From Clostridiaceae bacterium (GTDB lineage Bacteria; Bacillota; Clostridia; Lachnospirales; Lachnospiraceae): a stretch of 64,000 nt of DNA. The stretch lies in NCBI GenBank assembly GCA_902362725.1, contig CABIXM010000005.1, forward strand, positions 62,001-126,000, written 5' to 3'. Shown in pieces: positions 44,025 through 52,586 of the stretch. The position numbers and the translations under genes were made by a program. How positions within the stretch are numbered: position 1 is the first letter of the stretch; each line of letters starts with the position of its first letter. The notes beneath the pieces were generated by a model, which worked only from the letters and a program-made list of their open reading frames with translations, ran no database searches and was not told the origin of the DNA.

Positions 44025-44157
44025 CTGAAAAGGCGCAGTGATACTACTGACACAAGTACAAACTTAACAGCGTGTGCAATGCAGTCATTACTCCGCAACA
44101 CAAGCCCTAAAGCCTGTGTACCCTGACGGGCAACGCACAAAAATCAATTACATTGCA

Positions 44158-44206
44158 ATTTTAACACAATATATAGTGTTTGTCAATTCCAACATTCTAT
44201 ATATTG
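44158..44206 (-). promoter_or_regulatory. Consensus promoter of the long operon inside a palindrome
   Basis: - strand TTGACA (44186-44181), 17-nt spacer, TAAAAT (44163-44158). CAATATATAG (44167-44176) and CTATATATTG (44197-44206) form a perfect 10-bp inverted repeat flanking the -35 box, and AACAC/GTGTT form a second one within the spacer. Expected to be strong and tightly repressed by an element-coded regulator. The rest of 44,207-44,500 shows no gene I can support. Confidence 0.85.
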
Positions 44207-44514
44207 ATTTTTGGATTTTCTTTAAATTTTCTTTCCTCTTTGCAGAAGTTCTTTCTTCCCAGCCTATTTATAGGATGTATCGGATCATTTGGTAATACCG
44301 GATGATCCCTACGCTCTTTTAGTACCTTGACAAGTTCATAACCTCTATGGGGAGTTATACAGGAATTCTGGACAGTGTGCGATGACCACAGAAGCGCGCC
44401 CATAATCGAAATGCTGCACAGCAGCAGCCTGAAATACACGGCAGAACCGTTCTGGCGTAGGAAATGGCCCCATTAGAGTTCTTTTGTTTTTCAATACCTC
44501 CTGACCTCAAGACC

Positions 44515-44538
44515 GTTTTCATTGTTTTTGTTGAAAAC
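44515..44538. promoter_or_regulatory. Inverted repeat upstream of xis
   Basis: GTTTTCA (44515-44521) and TGAAAAC (44532-44538), 10 bp apart, lie 53 bp before the xis start. It may be an operator or an accessory binding site for excision; no clear promoter boxes were identified. Confidence 0.35.
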
Positions 44539-44590
44539 CTTCTTCTACAAATCGTAAGGGATCATTGTAATCGAAAAAAGGAGGACGATT

Positions 44591-44791
44591 ATGGAGAAAA
44601 GAAAACCGAATGACCTACCGCCGGAGCAGTGCTTGGCTGTTGATACCGATACCCTTTGCAAACTGTTGTGCTGTGGAAGACACACTGCGGTACAGATTGG
44701 GGATCTTGCCAATGCACGCATTACCATGAACACCCGTGTCCTATGGAGTGTCCAGCGTATCAAAGAATATCTTTATGATATTTCCGGCTAA
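44591..44791 (+). CDS. xis: Tn916-type excisionase
   Basis: A 66-residue basic helix-turn-helix protein starting MEKRKPNDLPPEQCLAVDTDT behind AAAAAAGGAGGACGATT. The core LCKLLCCGRHTAVQIGDLANAR matches the MerR-like winged-helix of Tn916 Xis, and RVLWSVQRIKEYLYDISG is the typical end. It binds the element ends to favour excision. It sits 52 nt upstream of int with an intact ribosome site for each gene. Confidence 0.88.
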   Translation: MEKRKPNDLPPEQCLAVDTDTLCKLLCCGRHTAVQIGDLANARITMNTRVLWSVQRIKEYLYDISG

Positions 44792-44843
44792 ATAACCATG
44801 CCAGTAAGGCGCACTACACTTTTATAATCAGGAGGTACCAGTA

Positions 44844-46076
44844 ATGGCAAAAGTGAGAAAAGACAACAAAGGACGAAATCTTCGGCCCGGAGAAACACAA
44901 CGGGCAGATGGCAGCTATATGTATGTCTACAAATTAGGCACTAAAAAGAAATATCTTTACGACTCCGATCTCGCAAGTCTTCGTGTCAAAGAAAAGCAGA
45001 TCAACAAAGATAAGGATGATGGCATCCGTACTCAGGAAGCCATGAAGCTTACCCTGAATGATATGTTCAAGGTCTACATGAATAACAACATCAAACTGAA
45101 GCCCTCCACCAGAGCAAATTATCTTTACCTGTGGGACTTCTATGTGAAAGAAGAGCCTTTCGCTAACATGCCTCTGCCACAAATCCACAGAAGTGATATT
45201 CTCGCGTTTTATACCAAACTGCTGAAACACGGTTTTGCTATCAACTCACTGGAGAGCATCAACACCATTGTTCACCCTACGCTTGAAATGGCCGTGGACG
45301 ACGATTACATCCGCAAAAATCCCAGCAAGGGCATTTACCGCAAGCTCAAGACGGACGGCAGCGCTCCAAAGCCTAAACGGCGGATCGCACTCACTAAAAC
45401 GCAACAGCAGAATTTCCTGCGTTTTATTGCCAAGTCCCCTACATACAGCCATTGGCTCCCCATCATGACTGTGCTCCTTGGAACAGGAATGCGTGTAGCA
45501 GAATGTACCGGCATTACCAAAAGCGATATTAACTTGAGCGAAAACACAATCTCGGTCAACCACAACTTAATCTACCGGGTCATTGACGGAAAAGCCGGAT
45601 TTCACATTACCACTCCCAAAACTGAGAGCGGTACACGAATTATCCCTATCCTCTATCCAGAGGTGGCCGAGCAGCTTCGCCTCCAGATTGAAACCATCGA
45701 CGCATTGTATCCAGACGATCAACTGGTGTTAGGAGGAGTTCACGGTTTTGTTTTCCGCAACCGAACCGGCTCATTCATGAGCGCCCACAATATCAATCGG
45801 GCGATTGAGAGAATCAGCGTAACTTACAACATGGAGGAAATGGATCAGGCTGAACTGGAAGACCGTGAACCGGATCTGCTCCCTCATTTTAGTGTTCACA
45901 ACTTGCGGCACACCTTCTGTACCCGGCTCTGCGAAAGCACCAACGATGTTAAATTCATTCAGCAAGTCATGGGGCATGCCGATTTCTCTACTACAATGGA
46001 CATCTACACCCATATCACACAAGAGAATATGCAGGAGAAGGCAAAAAACATTAGTGTGAACATGAAGCTGATGTAA
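44844..46076 (+). CDS. int: Tn916-type tyrosine integrase
   Basis: A 410-residue tyrosine recombinase. N-terminal arm-binding domain (DNKGRNLRPGETQRADGSYMY), core-binding SAM-like domain (about 70-165), catalytic domain with Arg in LGTGMRVAECTGI, Lys in the beta-hairpin after ITTPKTESG, H-x-x-R in HNLRHTFCTRL, His in MGHADFSTT and the nucleophile Tyr in MDIYTHI. All catalytic residues are present. It catalyses integration and, with Xis, excision. Ends in a strong terminator at the right edge of the element. Confidence 0.95.
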   Translation: MAKVRKDNKGRNLRPGETQRADGSYMYVYKLGTKKKYLYDSDLASLRVKEKQINKDKDDGIRTQEAMKLTLNDMFKVYMNNNIKLKPSTRANYLYLWDFYVKEEPFANMPLPQIHRSDILAFYTKLLKHGFAINSLESINTIVHPTLEMAVDDDYIRKNPSKGIYRKLKTDGSAPKPKRRIALTKTQQQNFLRFIAKSPTYSHWLPIMTVLLGTGMRVAECTGITKSDINLSENTISVNHNLIYRVIDGKAGFHITTPKTESGTRIIPILYPEVAEQLRLQIETIDALYPDDQLVLGGVHGFVFRNRTGSFMSAHNINRAIERISVTYNMEEMDQAELEDREPDLLPHFSVHNLRHTFCTRLCESTNDVKFIQQVMGHADFSTTMDIYTHITQENMQEKAKNISVNMKLM

Positions 46077-46080
46077 AAAG

Positions 46081-46117
46081 AAAGGCGAATCTGCATTTTA
46101 TAAGCAGATCCGCCTTT
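46081..46117 (+). terminator. Terminator after int
   Basis: AAAGGCGAATCTGC and GCAGATCCGCCTTT form a 14-bp stem with one A-C mismatch and a 9-nt loop; TTTCATATTGC continues on the + strand. Confidence 0.75.
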
Positions 46118-46152
46118 CATATTGCTTCATCCGGTTTCGTAGGGTCTCGCGC

Positions 46153-46174
46153 AAAAGTTGTAGAAAAGTTGTAG
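46153..46174. repeat. Tandem 11-bp repeat at the right end (Int arm sites?)
   Basis: AAAAGTTGTAG occurs twice head to tail (46153-46163, 46164-46174), and TTTGTAGTAA follows at 46184. Tn916-type integrases bind short direct repeats near the ends; this position, between int and lysS, suits such arm sites. The core attachment sequence cannot be fixed without the left end or an empty site. Confidence 0.5.
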
Positions 46175-46204
46175 TAACGCGATTTTTTGTAGTAAATGAC
46201 CTCT

Positions 46205-48157
46205 TTAGTACAGCTTTGCTCCTGCCGGAATACTGTCATCCAGCATCAAAAGATTTAAGCCTTCCCGTCCGTCATACTCGTACACTGCGGAAATCAGCAT
46301 ACCCTCGGAATCAATACCCATCATCTTTCTCGGCGGCAGGTTTGTGATTGCCACACAGGTCTTACCAACCAGCTCTTCCGGCTCGTAATACTCGTGAATA
46401 CCGCTTAAAATGGTGCGTTTCCGGTCTGTTCCGTCATTCAGTGTGAATTTCAGGAGCTTCTTGGACTTCGGCACTGCCTCACAGGCTTCGATCTTAACCA
46501 CTCTGAAATCAGACTTGCTGAATGTCTCAAAGTCTACATCATCTGCAAACAAAGGCTCGATTTTCACCTTGGAAAGATCAATCTGTACGCTTGGCGCGGA
46601 CACGGTTGCAGCCTCTGCAGAACCATTTACCGCTGCTTTTTCGGCTTTGTTTTCAGCCCGCTTTGGTTCCAGGGTCTTCATTGTCGGGAACAGCAGTACG
46701 TCGCGGATAGCTGCGGAGTCTGTCAGCAGCATGCACATACGGTCGATACCGAAGCCGATTCCGCCTGTGGGCGGCATACCGATCTCCAGAGCGTTCATGA
46801 AGTCCTCGTCAGTGGTGTTCGCCTCGTCGTCGCCCTGCGCCAGCAGCTCCTCCTGAGCCTTGAAACGCTCGCGCTGGTCAATCGGGTCGTTCAGCTCGGA
46901 GTAAGCGTTGGCCATCTCCCAGCCGTTCATGAAGAACTCGAATCGCTCTACGTATTCCGGATTCTCCGGCTTCTTCTTGGTCAGCGGAGAAATCTCAATC
47001 GGATGATCCATAACGAAGGTCGGCTGAAGCAGATGCTCCTCTACGAATTCCTCGAAGAACAGATTCAGGATATCACCCTTCTTATGGCGCTCCTCGAACT
47101 CTACATTGTGCTCCTTCGCTGCGGCGCGGGCCGCCTCCAGGGTATGAATCTCGTTCCAGTCTACACCGGAATATTTCTTGACAGCATCTACCATGGTGAT
47201 ACGCTCAAAGGGCTTACTCAGATCCATCTCAATGCCATTGTATACAATCTTTGTGGTTCCCAGCACGTCCTGAGCCACGGTACGGTACAGGTTCTCGGTC
47301 AGATCCATCATGCCGTGGTAATCGGTGTACGCCTGATAGAGCTCCATCAAAGTGAACTCCGGATTGTGACGGGTGTCGCAGCCCTCGTTACGGAATACAC
47401 GGCCGATCTCATATACACGCTCCAGACCGCCCACGATCAGACGCTTCAGGTACAGCTCCAGAGAAATACGAAGCTTGAAATCCTCATCCAGCGCATTGGA
47501 ATGTGTGATGAAGGGACGCGCTGCCGCGCCGCCTGCATTGGCCACCAGAAGCGGAGTCTCCACCTCCATGAAGCCCTGTCCGTCCAGATAACGGCGGATG
47601 CTGCTGATAATTCTGGAACGTTTGATAAAGGTATCCTTCACTTCGCTGTTCATGATCAGGTCGGTGTAACGCTGACGATAACGTACGTCGGTGTTGGTCA
47701 GTCCATGGAACTTCTCCGGAAGAATCTGAAGGCTCTTGCTGAGCAGTGTCACATTGGTCACATGGATAGAGATCTCGCCGGTCTTGGTGCGGAACACTTC
47801 GCCGGTGATGCCGATGATATCGCCGATATCATATTTTTTGAAATCCTTATACTCTTCCTCGCCCACGTTGTCTCTGGCCACGTAGCACTGGATATTGCCC
47901 TTCAGATCCTGCACGTTGCAGAAGGAAGCCTTACCCATGACACGCTTGGACATCATACGTCCGGCGATGGTTACGGTCTTGCCCTCCAGAGCGTCAAAAT
48001 CGTCCTTGACCTCCTGGCTGTGATGTGTCACGTCAAATTTTGTAATCTGGAACGGATCCTTTCCGCGCTCCTGCAGATCTGCCAGCTTCTCACGACGTAC
48101 CTTTAAGAGCTGATTGATATCCTGCTCCTGTCCATTCTGATTCTTCTGTTCTCCCAT
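46205..48157 (-). CDS. lysS: Lysyl-tRNA synthetase with C-terminal tRNA-binding domain
   Basis: A 650-residue class II synthetase. N-terminal OB anticodon domain (about 60-170, [18 protein letters not shown]), class II motif 2 ([21 protein letters not shown]) near 255 and motif 3 ([16 protein letters not shown]) near 485 are intact. After the usual ~500 residues comes a low-complexity linker (about 505-540, [16 protein letters not shown]) and a ~105-residue OB domain ([20 protein letters not shown] ... [18 protein letters not shown]) like the tRNA-binding domain of MetRS and Arc1p. It is the first chromosomal gene next to the element. Confidence 0.95.
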   Translation of the reverse strand: MGEQKNQNGQEQDINQLLKVRREKLADLQERGKDPFQITKFDVTHHSQEVKDDFDALEGKTVTIAGRMMSKRVMGKASFCNVQDLKGNIQCYVARDNVGEEEYKDFKKYDIGDIIGITGEVFRTKTGEISIHVTNVTLLSKSLQILPEKFHGLTNTDVRYRQRYTDLIMNSEVKDTFIKRSRIISSIRRYLDGQGFMEVETPLLVANAGGAAARPFITHSNALDEDFKLRISLELYLKRLIVGGLERVYEIGRVFRNEGCDTRHNPEFTLMELYQAYTDYHGMMDLTENLYRTVAQDVLGTTKIVYNGIEMDLSKPFERITMVDAVKKYSGVDWNEIHTLEAARAAAKEHNVEFEERHKKGDILNLFFEEFVEEHLLQPTFVMDHPIEISPLTKKKPENPEYVERFEFFMNGWEMANAYSELNDPIDQRERFKAQEELLAQGDDEANTTDEDFMNALEIGMPPTGGIGFGIDRMCMLLTDSAAIRDVLLFPTMKTLEPKRAENKAEKAAVNGSAEAATVSAPSVQIDLSKVKIEPLFADDVDFETFSKSDFRVVKIEACEAVPKSKKLLKFTLNDGTDRKRTILSGIHEYYEPEELVGKTCVAITNLPPRKMMGIDSEGMLISAVYEYDGREGLNLLMLDDSIPAGAKLY

Positions 48158-48249
48158 TCCTTTACTCCTCTCGTATAACGATTACTTGGGTTACTGTTCA
48201 CTGCGTTCCCAGTAACACGCTTTGCGGGATAATGCCTGTAAACAATAAC

Positions 48250-48732
48250 TTACTTGGATCTCTGGATCTCAAGTACCTTGTATTCAATCTCTCCTGCCTG
48301 AGTCTCGACCTTGATGGTGTCGCCTACACGCGCGCCGATCAGGGCTTTTCCTACCGGAGACTCATTGGAGATCTTGCCGTTCAGGCTGTTTGCCTCGGAG
48401 GAGCCTACCAGCTTGAACTCTTCTTCCTCATCGTATTCCACATCCAGAACCTTCACTACGCAGCCTACGCTGATCTTGTCCAAATCCACCTCGTCCTCTA
48501 CGACGACCTCTGCGTTCTTCAGGATCTTCTCGATCTGCTCGATTCTGGCCTCGATGTCACGCTGTTCGTCCTTGGCTGCGTCGTACTCGGCGTTCTCAGA
48601 CAGGTCGCCCTGCTCTCTTGCTTCTTTGATCTTCTGTGCGATCTCTTTTCTCTGCACTACCTTCAGATCCTGGAGCTCGTCCTCCAGCTTTTTCAGTCCC
48701 TCATAAGTCAGTAAGTTTTTCTTCTCGCTCAT
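48250..48732 (-). CDS. greA: Transcription elongation factor GreA
   Basis: 160 residues, normal length. N-terminal antiparallel coiled coil (residues ~1-75: LLTYEGLKKLEDELQDLKVV to the acidic tip AEYDAAKDEQRDIEAR) and C-terminal FKBP-like domain (VGCVVKVLDVEYDEEEEFKLV, SNESPVGKALIGARVGD). The acidic tip with the conserved D/E pair enters the RNA polymerase secondary channel and stimulates transcript cleavage. It lies 92 nt upstream of lysS on the same strand. Confidence 0.96.
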   Translation of the reverse strand: MSEKKNLLTYEGLKKLEDELQDLKVVQRKEIAQKIKEAREQGDLSENAEYDAAKDEQRDIEARIEQIEKILKNAEVVVEDEVDLDKISVGCVVKVLDVEYDEEEEFKLVGSSEANSLNGKISNESPVGKALIGARVGDTIKVETQAGEIEYKVLEIQRSK

Positions 48733-48911
48733 TTTTACATCCTTCCTGGTTCTTATCTATTCCATTATATCTTTTTTGGTCGCATTTATTCCTGTCAATG
48801 TTCTGGGAAATGGGACAGGCGACACTTCCCCACTTTCAGAATATCCACGATATTATACACTTTAAAGCCTGCAATGTCAAATGTTTGCGTGCCTTTTTCA
48901 CTGGATTTTTC

Positions 48912-49871
48912 CTACATTTCCTGCAAAAGCTCTTCCATCTCAGTCAGGCTTTCCACGCTGTTGATCCTTCCCCGGAGCTTCGCGGAACCGGGCAGGCCTG
49001 TGGTGTACCAGGAAATGTGTTTCCGCATCTCCCGGATACCCGTATAATCGCCCTTGCATTCCACCTGCATCCGCGCGTGACGGAGCATCATAGCCTTGAC
49101 TTCTTCTTTCGACGGCTTATCCAGGAGCTTCCCGTTCTCCAGATATTCCACCACCCGGCGGAAGAGCCAGGGATTGCCTCTGGCGGCCCGGCCTATCATG
49201 ACGCCGTCGCAGCCGGTCGCGTCAAGCAAAGCTTTCGCTTTCTCCGGGCTGTCCACGTCCCCATTTCCGATAACGGGAATCGATACGGCCTCCTTCACCT
49301 GCCGGATAATCTCCCAGTCCGCGGTTCCTGAATAGAACTGCTCCCGGGTGCGACCATGGACCGCCACCGCCGCCGCGCCGCTGGCCTCGGCGATCTTCGC
49401 GATTTCCACCGCGTTCACATGATCGTCGTCGAAGCCCTTCCGGAACTTCACAGTCAGGGGCTTTTGGATAGCCCTGGACACCTTTGTGATAATCTCCTCG
49501 ATGAGCTTCGGATTCTTCATCAGCGCCGAGCCTTCGCCGTTTCCCACAATCTTCGGCACCGGACAGCCCATGTTGATGTCCAGAATGTCGAAGGGCCGAT
49601 CTTCGATCTGCGCGGCGATCTCCGCCATCAGATCCGGCTCGGAACCGAAGAGCTGCAGGGACACCGGGTGCTCCCGCGGGTCTGTCTCCATCAGCTTCTC
49701 CGTATTGCGGTTGCGATAGGCGATAGCCTTGGCGCTGACCATCTCCATGCACACCAGGCCCGCGCCCTGCTCGCTGCATAACAAGCGAAATGGCAGGTCG
49801 CTTACCCCTGCCATCGGCGCCAGTATCACCGGATTCGGAAGCTCCACGCTTCCTATCATTAATTTTCCCAT
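48912..49871 (-). CDS. dusB: tRNA-dihydrouridine synthase (DusB type)
   Basis: A 319-residue flavoprotein that reduces uridine in tRNA. FMN-binding start VILAPMAGVSDLPFRLLCSEQGA, catalytic Cys in DINMGCPVPKIVGNGEGSALM, KFRKGFDD, AVHGRTREQFYSGTADW, PVIGNGDV and GCDGVMIGRAARGNPWLF are all present, with a C-terminal helical tRNA-binding domain. The start ATG follows AAAAGGAATTTTTAA. Confidence 0.95.
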   Translation of the reverse strand: MGKLMIGSVELPNPVILAPMAGVSDLPFRLLCSEQGAGLVCMEMVSAKAIAYRNRNTEKLMETDPREHPVSLQLFGSEPDLMAEIAAQIEDRPFDILDINMGCPVPKIVGNGEGSALMKNPKLIEEIITKVSRAIQKPLTVKFRKGFDDDHVNAVEIAKIAEASGAAAVAVHGRTREQFYSGTADWEIIRQVKEAVSIPVIGNGDVDSPEKAKALLDATGCDGVMIGRAARGNPWLFRRVVEYLENGKLLDKPSKEEVKAMMLRHARMQVECKGDYTGIREMRKHISWYTTGLPGSAKLRGRINSVESLTEMEELLQEM

Positions 49872-49919
49872 TTAAAAATTCCTTTTATACAGTAGAATTC
49901 TGCCCAGAGGGCTTCTGTC

Positions 49920-50192
49920 TTATGCTCGCCGCTTATTCTCGCGTCTGTGCTTATTCTTGCGGGTATAAGCTGCTTCCTGCTTCCGAAGCTTCCAGAAGAA
50001 CACGGCGCTGGCTGCCAGGCAGATGACAATGGCCGCTATCCACAGCACATAAACTACCTGCATCACCGGCAGTCCTGCCACGAAGCTCTCTTCCGGGAAT
50101 TCTCCCAGATACCAGTGCCAATCCGCCGCAATCAACGTCAGCAGCACGCCCATATACAGAAAGGTTTGGGCCCGCTTCTCACTCTTATTCAT
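49920..50192 (-). CDS. Small membrane protein downstream of lgt (90 aa)
   Basis: Starts MNKSEKRAQTFLYMGVLLTLI at the ATG 10 nt after GGAG, inside the end of lgt, so translation is coupled. Two membrane segments (about 10-27 and 46-66) and a very basic C-terminus (KLRKQEAAYTRKNKHRRENK). No family recognised. Confidence 0.7.
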   Translation of the reverse strand: MNKSEKRAQTFLYMGVLLTLIAADWHWYLGEFPEESFVAGLPVMQVVYVLWIAAIVICLAASAVFFWKLRKQEAAYTRKNKHRRENKRRA

Positions 50193-50976
50193 CCTGTTTT
50201 TTCTCCTCATCGGAGACAGCTGCCTTCTTTTTGCTCAATACAAAGAAGAACACCGCTCCAAATATGAACATAAATATCGCGATAAACTGGGAGGTAGACA
50301 GTACGCCTACGCTTCCCCGCTCCAGGTCGCCCCGGAAATACTCCAGCACGAACCGACCTGCGCTGTAGAGCATAAAGAACAGTCCGGTCACCTGTCCGTC
50401 ATTTTTCTTCCATTTTTTTACAAAATACAGTAAGATGAAAAAATGAAGAAAATCCAGCACACTGGAAATAATCTGTGTCGGAACCAGCGGTACGCCGTTG
50501 GGGGCGTACGCGGATTCATGAAAGGTAATCGCAAAAGCGCCGCTGGTCTCATGTCCGTAGCAGCAGCCCGCCAGCAGGCAGCCGATACGACCAAAGCCCT
50601 GGGCCAGCGCCACCGAGGGAAGCGCCAGGTCAAGATAGGCCAGCAGCTTCATTTTCCAGATTCTGCAATACAGGACGATGCCGATAAAACCGCCAATCAG
50701 TGCGCCGTAGATGACAAAGCCCTCCAGCAAATCCCGGTATAAAAGGCTCAGATCCGCAAAGATCTGAGGCAGAATCGTGATAAAATACAGGATTTTACCG
50801 CCCAGGATGCCGCCAATGACCGCCCAGAGGGTCATACCGAAGACCCGCTCCTCATCAAGCCCGATTTTCCGAGCCCGATACTCCGCCAGGCAATAGGCTG
50901 AGAAGATGCCGATGGCAATCATCAGGCCGTACCCGTATACCGTAAAGGGTCCGATTTTCAAAAGTTCGTTATGCAT
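50185..50976 (-). CDS. lgt: Prolipoprotein diacylglyceryl transferase
   Basis: A 263-residue polytopic membrane enzyme that transfers diacylglycerol from phosphatidylglycerol to the lipobox Cys of prolipoproteins. Seven membrane segments, N-terminal FTVYGYGLMIAIGIFSAY, the conserved GALIGG, the signature GFGRIGCLLAGCCYGHETSG at about 126-145 with its essential Arg, and a last segment with STSQFIAIFMFIFG. The C-terminal tail is charged. Starts in an overlap with the DUF6145-like gene. Confidence 0.94.
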   Translation of the reverse strand: MHNELLKIGPFTVYGYGLMIAIGIFSAYCLAEYRARKIGLDEERVFGMTLWAVIGGILGGKILYFITILPQIFADLSLLYRDLLEGFVIYGALIGGFIGIVLYCRIWKMKLLAYLDLALPSVALAQGFGRIGCLLAGCCYGHETSGAFAITFHESAYAPNGVPLVPTQIISSVLDFLHFFILLYFVKKWKKNDGQVTGLFFMLYSAGRFVLEYFRGDLERGSVGVLSTSQFIAIFMFIFGAVFFFVLSKKKAAVSDEEKKQDE

Positions 50977-51307
50977 GTTCTGTCTCCTCGTTTAAAAAGA
51001 ATACACGGTAAAACAGTTCCAGAGAAGCCAGAAGCTCTTCCTTGTCCCTCCGCAATTCCTTGATCTGCAGGCTGCTTCCGATCTCGTCGAAGAAGAAATC
51101 GTCCTCATGACTGGATACCCGGAATACCAGCGTGCCGTCCGGCTCGAATTCCAGAAGCAGGATGCCGCCCACCTGGTTCACGAAGAGCACGCACATGATT
51201 TTCAGCTCGTCCTTAATGGCTGTGGGAAGCGCCGCAAACTGCTCGTTAAAAAAGTATTTTTCCTCGTAGGAGTTGGCTCCGCAGAGAACTATATTTTCCT
51301 GTTCCAT
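50969..51307 (-). CDS. DUF6145-like protein (112 aa)
   Basis: Starts MEQENIVLCGANSYEEKYFF (ATG behind GGGAGAGATT; an ATG four codons earlier directly follows the birA stop). The sequence, including ALPTAIKDELKIMCVLFVNQVGGILLLEF, is one I associate with DUF6145, a Lachnospiraceae family of unknown function, always seen near birA/lgt in my recollection. No catalytic motif. Overlaps lgt by 8 nt. Confidence 0.7.
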   Translation of the reverse strand: MEQENIVLCGANSYEEKYFFNEQFAALPTAIKDELKIMCVLFVNQVGGILLLEFEPDGTLVFRVSSHEDDFFFDEIGSSLQIKELRRDKEELLASLELFYRVFFLNEETEHA

Positions 51308-51319
51308 AATCTCTCCCAT

Positions 51320-52303
51320 TTATACGTATCCGTACACGCCGCGCACGGACACCTCTCCGGCATAAATCTCTTCCACATGGCCGTCCTCCCGGCGTACCAG
51401 AAGCTCGCCCTGGTTATTGATACCGAGAGCCAGACCTGTGTACTCGTTTTCGGGCTCCAGCACCCGGACCTCCTGGTTCTGGTTCACCAGCAGCCGGTTG
51501 TATTCGTCTGTCAGGAGGCTCAGATCCTCCGTCTCTTCAAAGAGCCCGTAATATTTTTCAAAATATTTCATACACAGGGCAATCAGCTCTGCGCGCCGGA
51601 AGTTACGACCTGTCGTCAGCCGCAGCGATGTAGCCTGGTTTAATTCTTCTGGAAATTTCTGGGTGTTCACATTGATACCCGTGCCGATGACCACGTAATG
51701 GATACAGTCCATCTCCGCACTCATTTCCGTCAGGGTGCCGGAGACTTTTTTTCCCTTCAAAACCACATCGTTGGGCCACTTGATTCCGGCTAGGCTGTCA
51801 TCCATCAGCTCATTGATGGCGTCAGCCACTGCCATGCCCATGACCAGCGTCAGCATGGACGCGTGCTCCGGACGGATACCTGGCCGCAGCAAAAGACTCA
51901 TATAAATGGCCTCTCCCGGCGGGGAATCCCAAGCCCGTCCACGACGGCCACGCCCCTTCGTCTGCTGATCGGAACAAACCAGCGTACCGTGAGGCGCGCC
52001 CTTCTCTGCCAGCAGCTTTGCCTGAATATTCGTCGAATCCGTATCGTCAAAGCAGACCAGATTCTGCCCCATCTGCTCCGTATGAAGATAGCTTCGGATT
52101 TCCGCCTCCGTCATGGCGTCCGGCGCCGTCAGGAGACAGTAACCCCTGTTCGGTACGCTGTCAATCTCATAGCCCTCTTCCTTTAATTTACTGACTGCCT
52201 TCCAGACAGCCGTACGGGACACGGACAGCTGCCCACACAGCTCCTGGCCCGACACATAATCGCCGCTTTCCTTCAGCGCCGCTAAAACCTCGTCTTTTAT
52301 CAT
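51320..52303 (-). CDS. birA: Bifunctional biotin-protein ligase / biotin repressor BirA
   Basis: A 327-residue protein. N-terminal winged helix (VSGQELCGQLSVSRTAVWKAV, about 15-40) for operator binding, then the catalytic domain with the biotin-adenylate loop KGRGRRGRAWDSPPGEAIYMS near 115, IKWPNDVVLKGKKVSGTL and a C-terminal SH3-like domain ending EEIYAGEVSVRGVYGYV. The start at 52303 sits in an ATGA overlap with the preceding small membrane-protein gene, which fixes it over the ATG three codons upstream. Confidence 0.95.
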   Translation of the reverse strand: MIKDEVLAALKESGDYVSGQELCGQLSVSRTAVWKAVSKLKEEGYEIDSVPNRGYCLLTAPDAMTEAEIRSYLHTEQMGQNLVCFDDTDSTNIQAKLLAEKGAPHGTLVCSDQQTKGRGRRGRAWDSPPGEAIYMSLLLRPGIRPEHASMLTLVMGMAVADAINELMDDSLAGIKWPNDVVLKGKKVSGTLTEMSAEMDCIHYVVIGTGINVNTQKFPEELNQATSLRLTTGRNFRRAELIALCMKYFEKYYGLFEETEDLSLLTDEYNRLLVNQNQEVRVLEPENEYTGLALGINNQGELLVRREDGHVEEIYAGEVSVRGVYGYV

Positions 52304-52584
52304 AGAAACCACATCCAGATGATATTGAAAATCAGTGCCACGACCATCAGACCCGCAAAAATTGAGCAGATGTAGCCGCTCACCTTTTTATTTTTCGCCA
52401 GCTCCATTATGCCCGTCACCGCCGACATGGCCGCTCCCAGCAGAAAGCACAAGGGAATCAGGAGTTCCCCTTTTCCTCCGAACAGAATCAGAATTGCCAG
52501 AATCAGCACCGCGCAGGCCAAGACCATAGAAATCATTTTCCAGTAATAATAAGGATCCCTGCTCACATGGCTTGCTTTTCTCAT
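52300..52584 (-). CDS. Small membrane protein upstream of birA (94 aa)
   Basis: Three predicted membrane segments (about 16-35, 40-60 and 70-92) after a basic N-terminus (MRKASHVSRDPYYYWKM), with KNKKVSG in a loop. It overlaps birA by 4 nt and follows argF after 2 nt-scale spacing, so it is part of the same transcript. Family not recognised. Confidence 0.75.
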   Translation of the reverse strand: MRKASHVSRDPYYYWKMISMVLACAVLILAILILFGGKGELLIPLCFLLGAAMSAVTGIMELAKNKKVSGYICSIFAGLMVVALIFNIIWMWFL

Positions 52585-52586
52585 GC

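Larger units (their letters stand above)
43907..44150 (-). ncRNA. Structured leader RNA of the long operon
   Basis: Transcribed leftward from the promoter at 44158-44186. In order the RNA can form: a near-complementary closing stem GTGCGTTGC/GCATTGCAC enclosing hairpins CCC-GTCA-GGG and ACACAGGC-TTTAGG-GCTTGTGT, then CAGT-AGTATC-ACTG, then two intrinsic terminators. A 61-codon TTG-initiated frame (44140-43955) spans it but has no ribosome site. I read it as an untranslated attenuating leader of a class I cannot name. Confidence 0.45.
1..46200. mobile_element. Right-hand part of an integrative (ICE-like) element abutting lysS
   Basis: Partition genes, cargo operons, a DNA-processing operon and a Tn916-type xis-int pair lie contiguously and end at the 3' end of the chromosomal lysS. 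All element genes except xis and int read leftward. No relaxase or type IV secretion gene is visible here; they would have to lie left of position 1, so conjugation is inferred and not shown. The right boundary is set only roughly, between the int terminator (46,117) and the lysS stop (46,205); the left boundary is outside the window. PcfJ- and PcfK-like proteins are known from conjugative plasmids and ICEs of Firmicutes. Confidence 0.8.

Noticed and set aside
43955-44140. 61-codon TTG-initiated ORF in the leader of the long operon
   Set aside because: No ribosome site, and it reads straight through both terminator hairpins; kept only as part of the leader RNA.
44197-44439. 80-codon - strand ORF between the operon promoter and xis
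   Set aside because: No ribosome site, overlaps the promoter palindrome, and the translation shows no domain.
47003-48106. 367-codon + strand ORF
   Set aside because: Antisense to lysS with no ribosome site; shadow.
49222-49779. 185-codon - strand ORF inside dusB
   Set aside because: Different frame of dusB with Gly/Arg-rich, low-complexity translation; shadow of a GC-rich gene.
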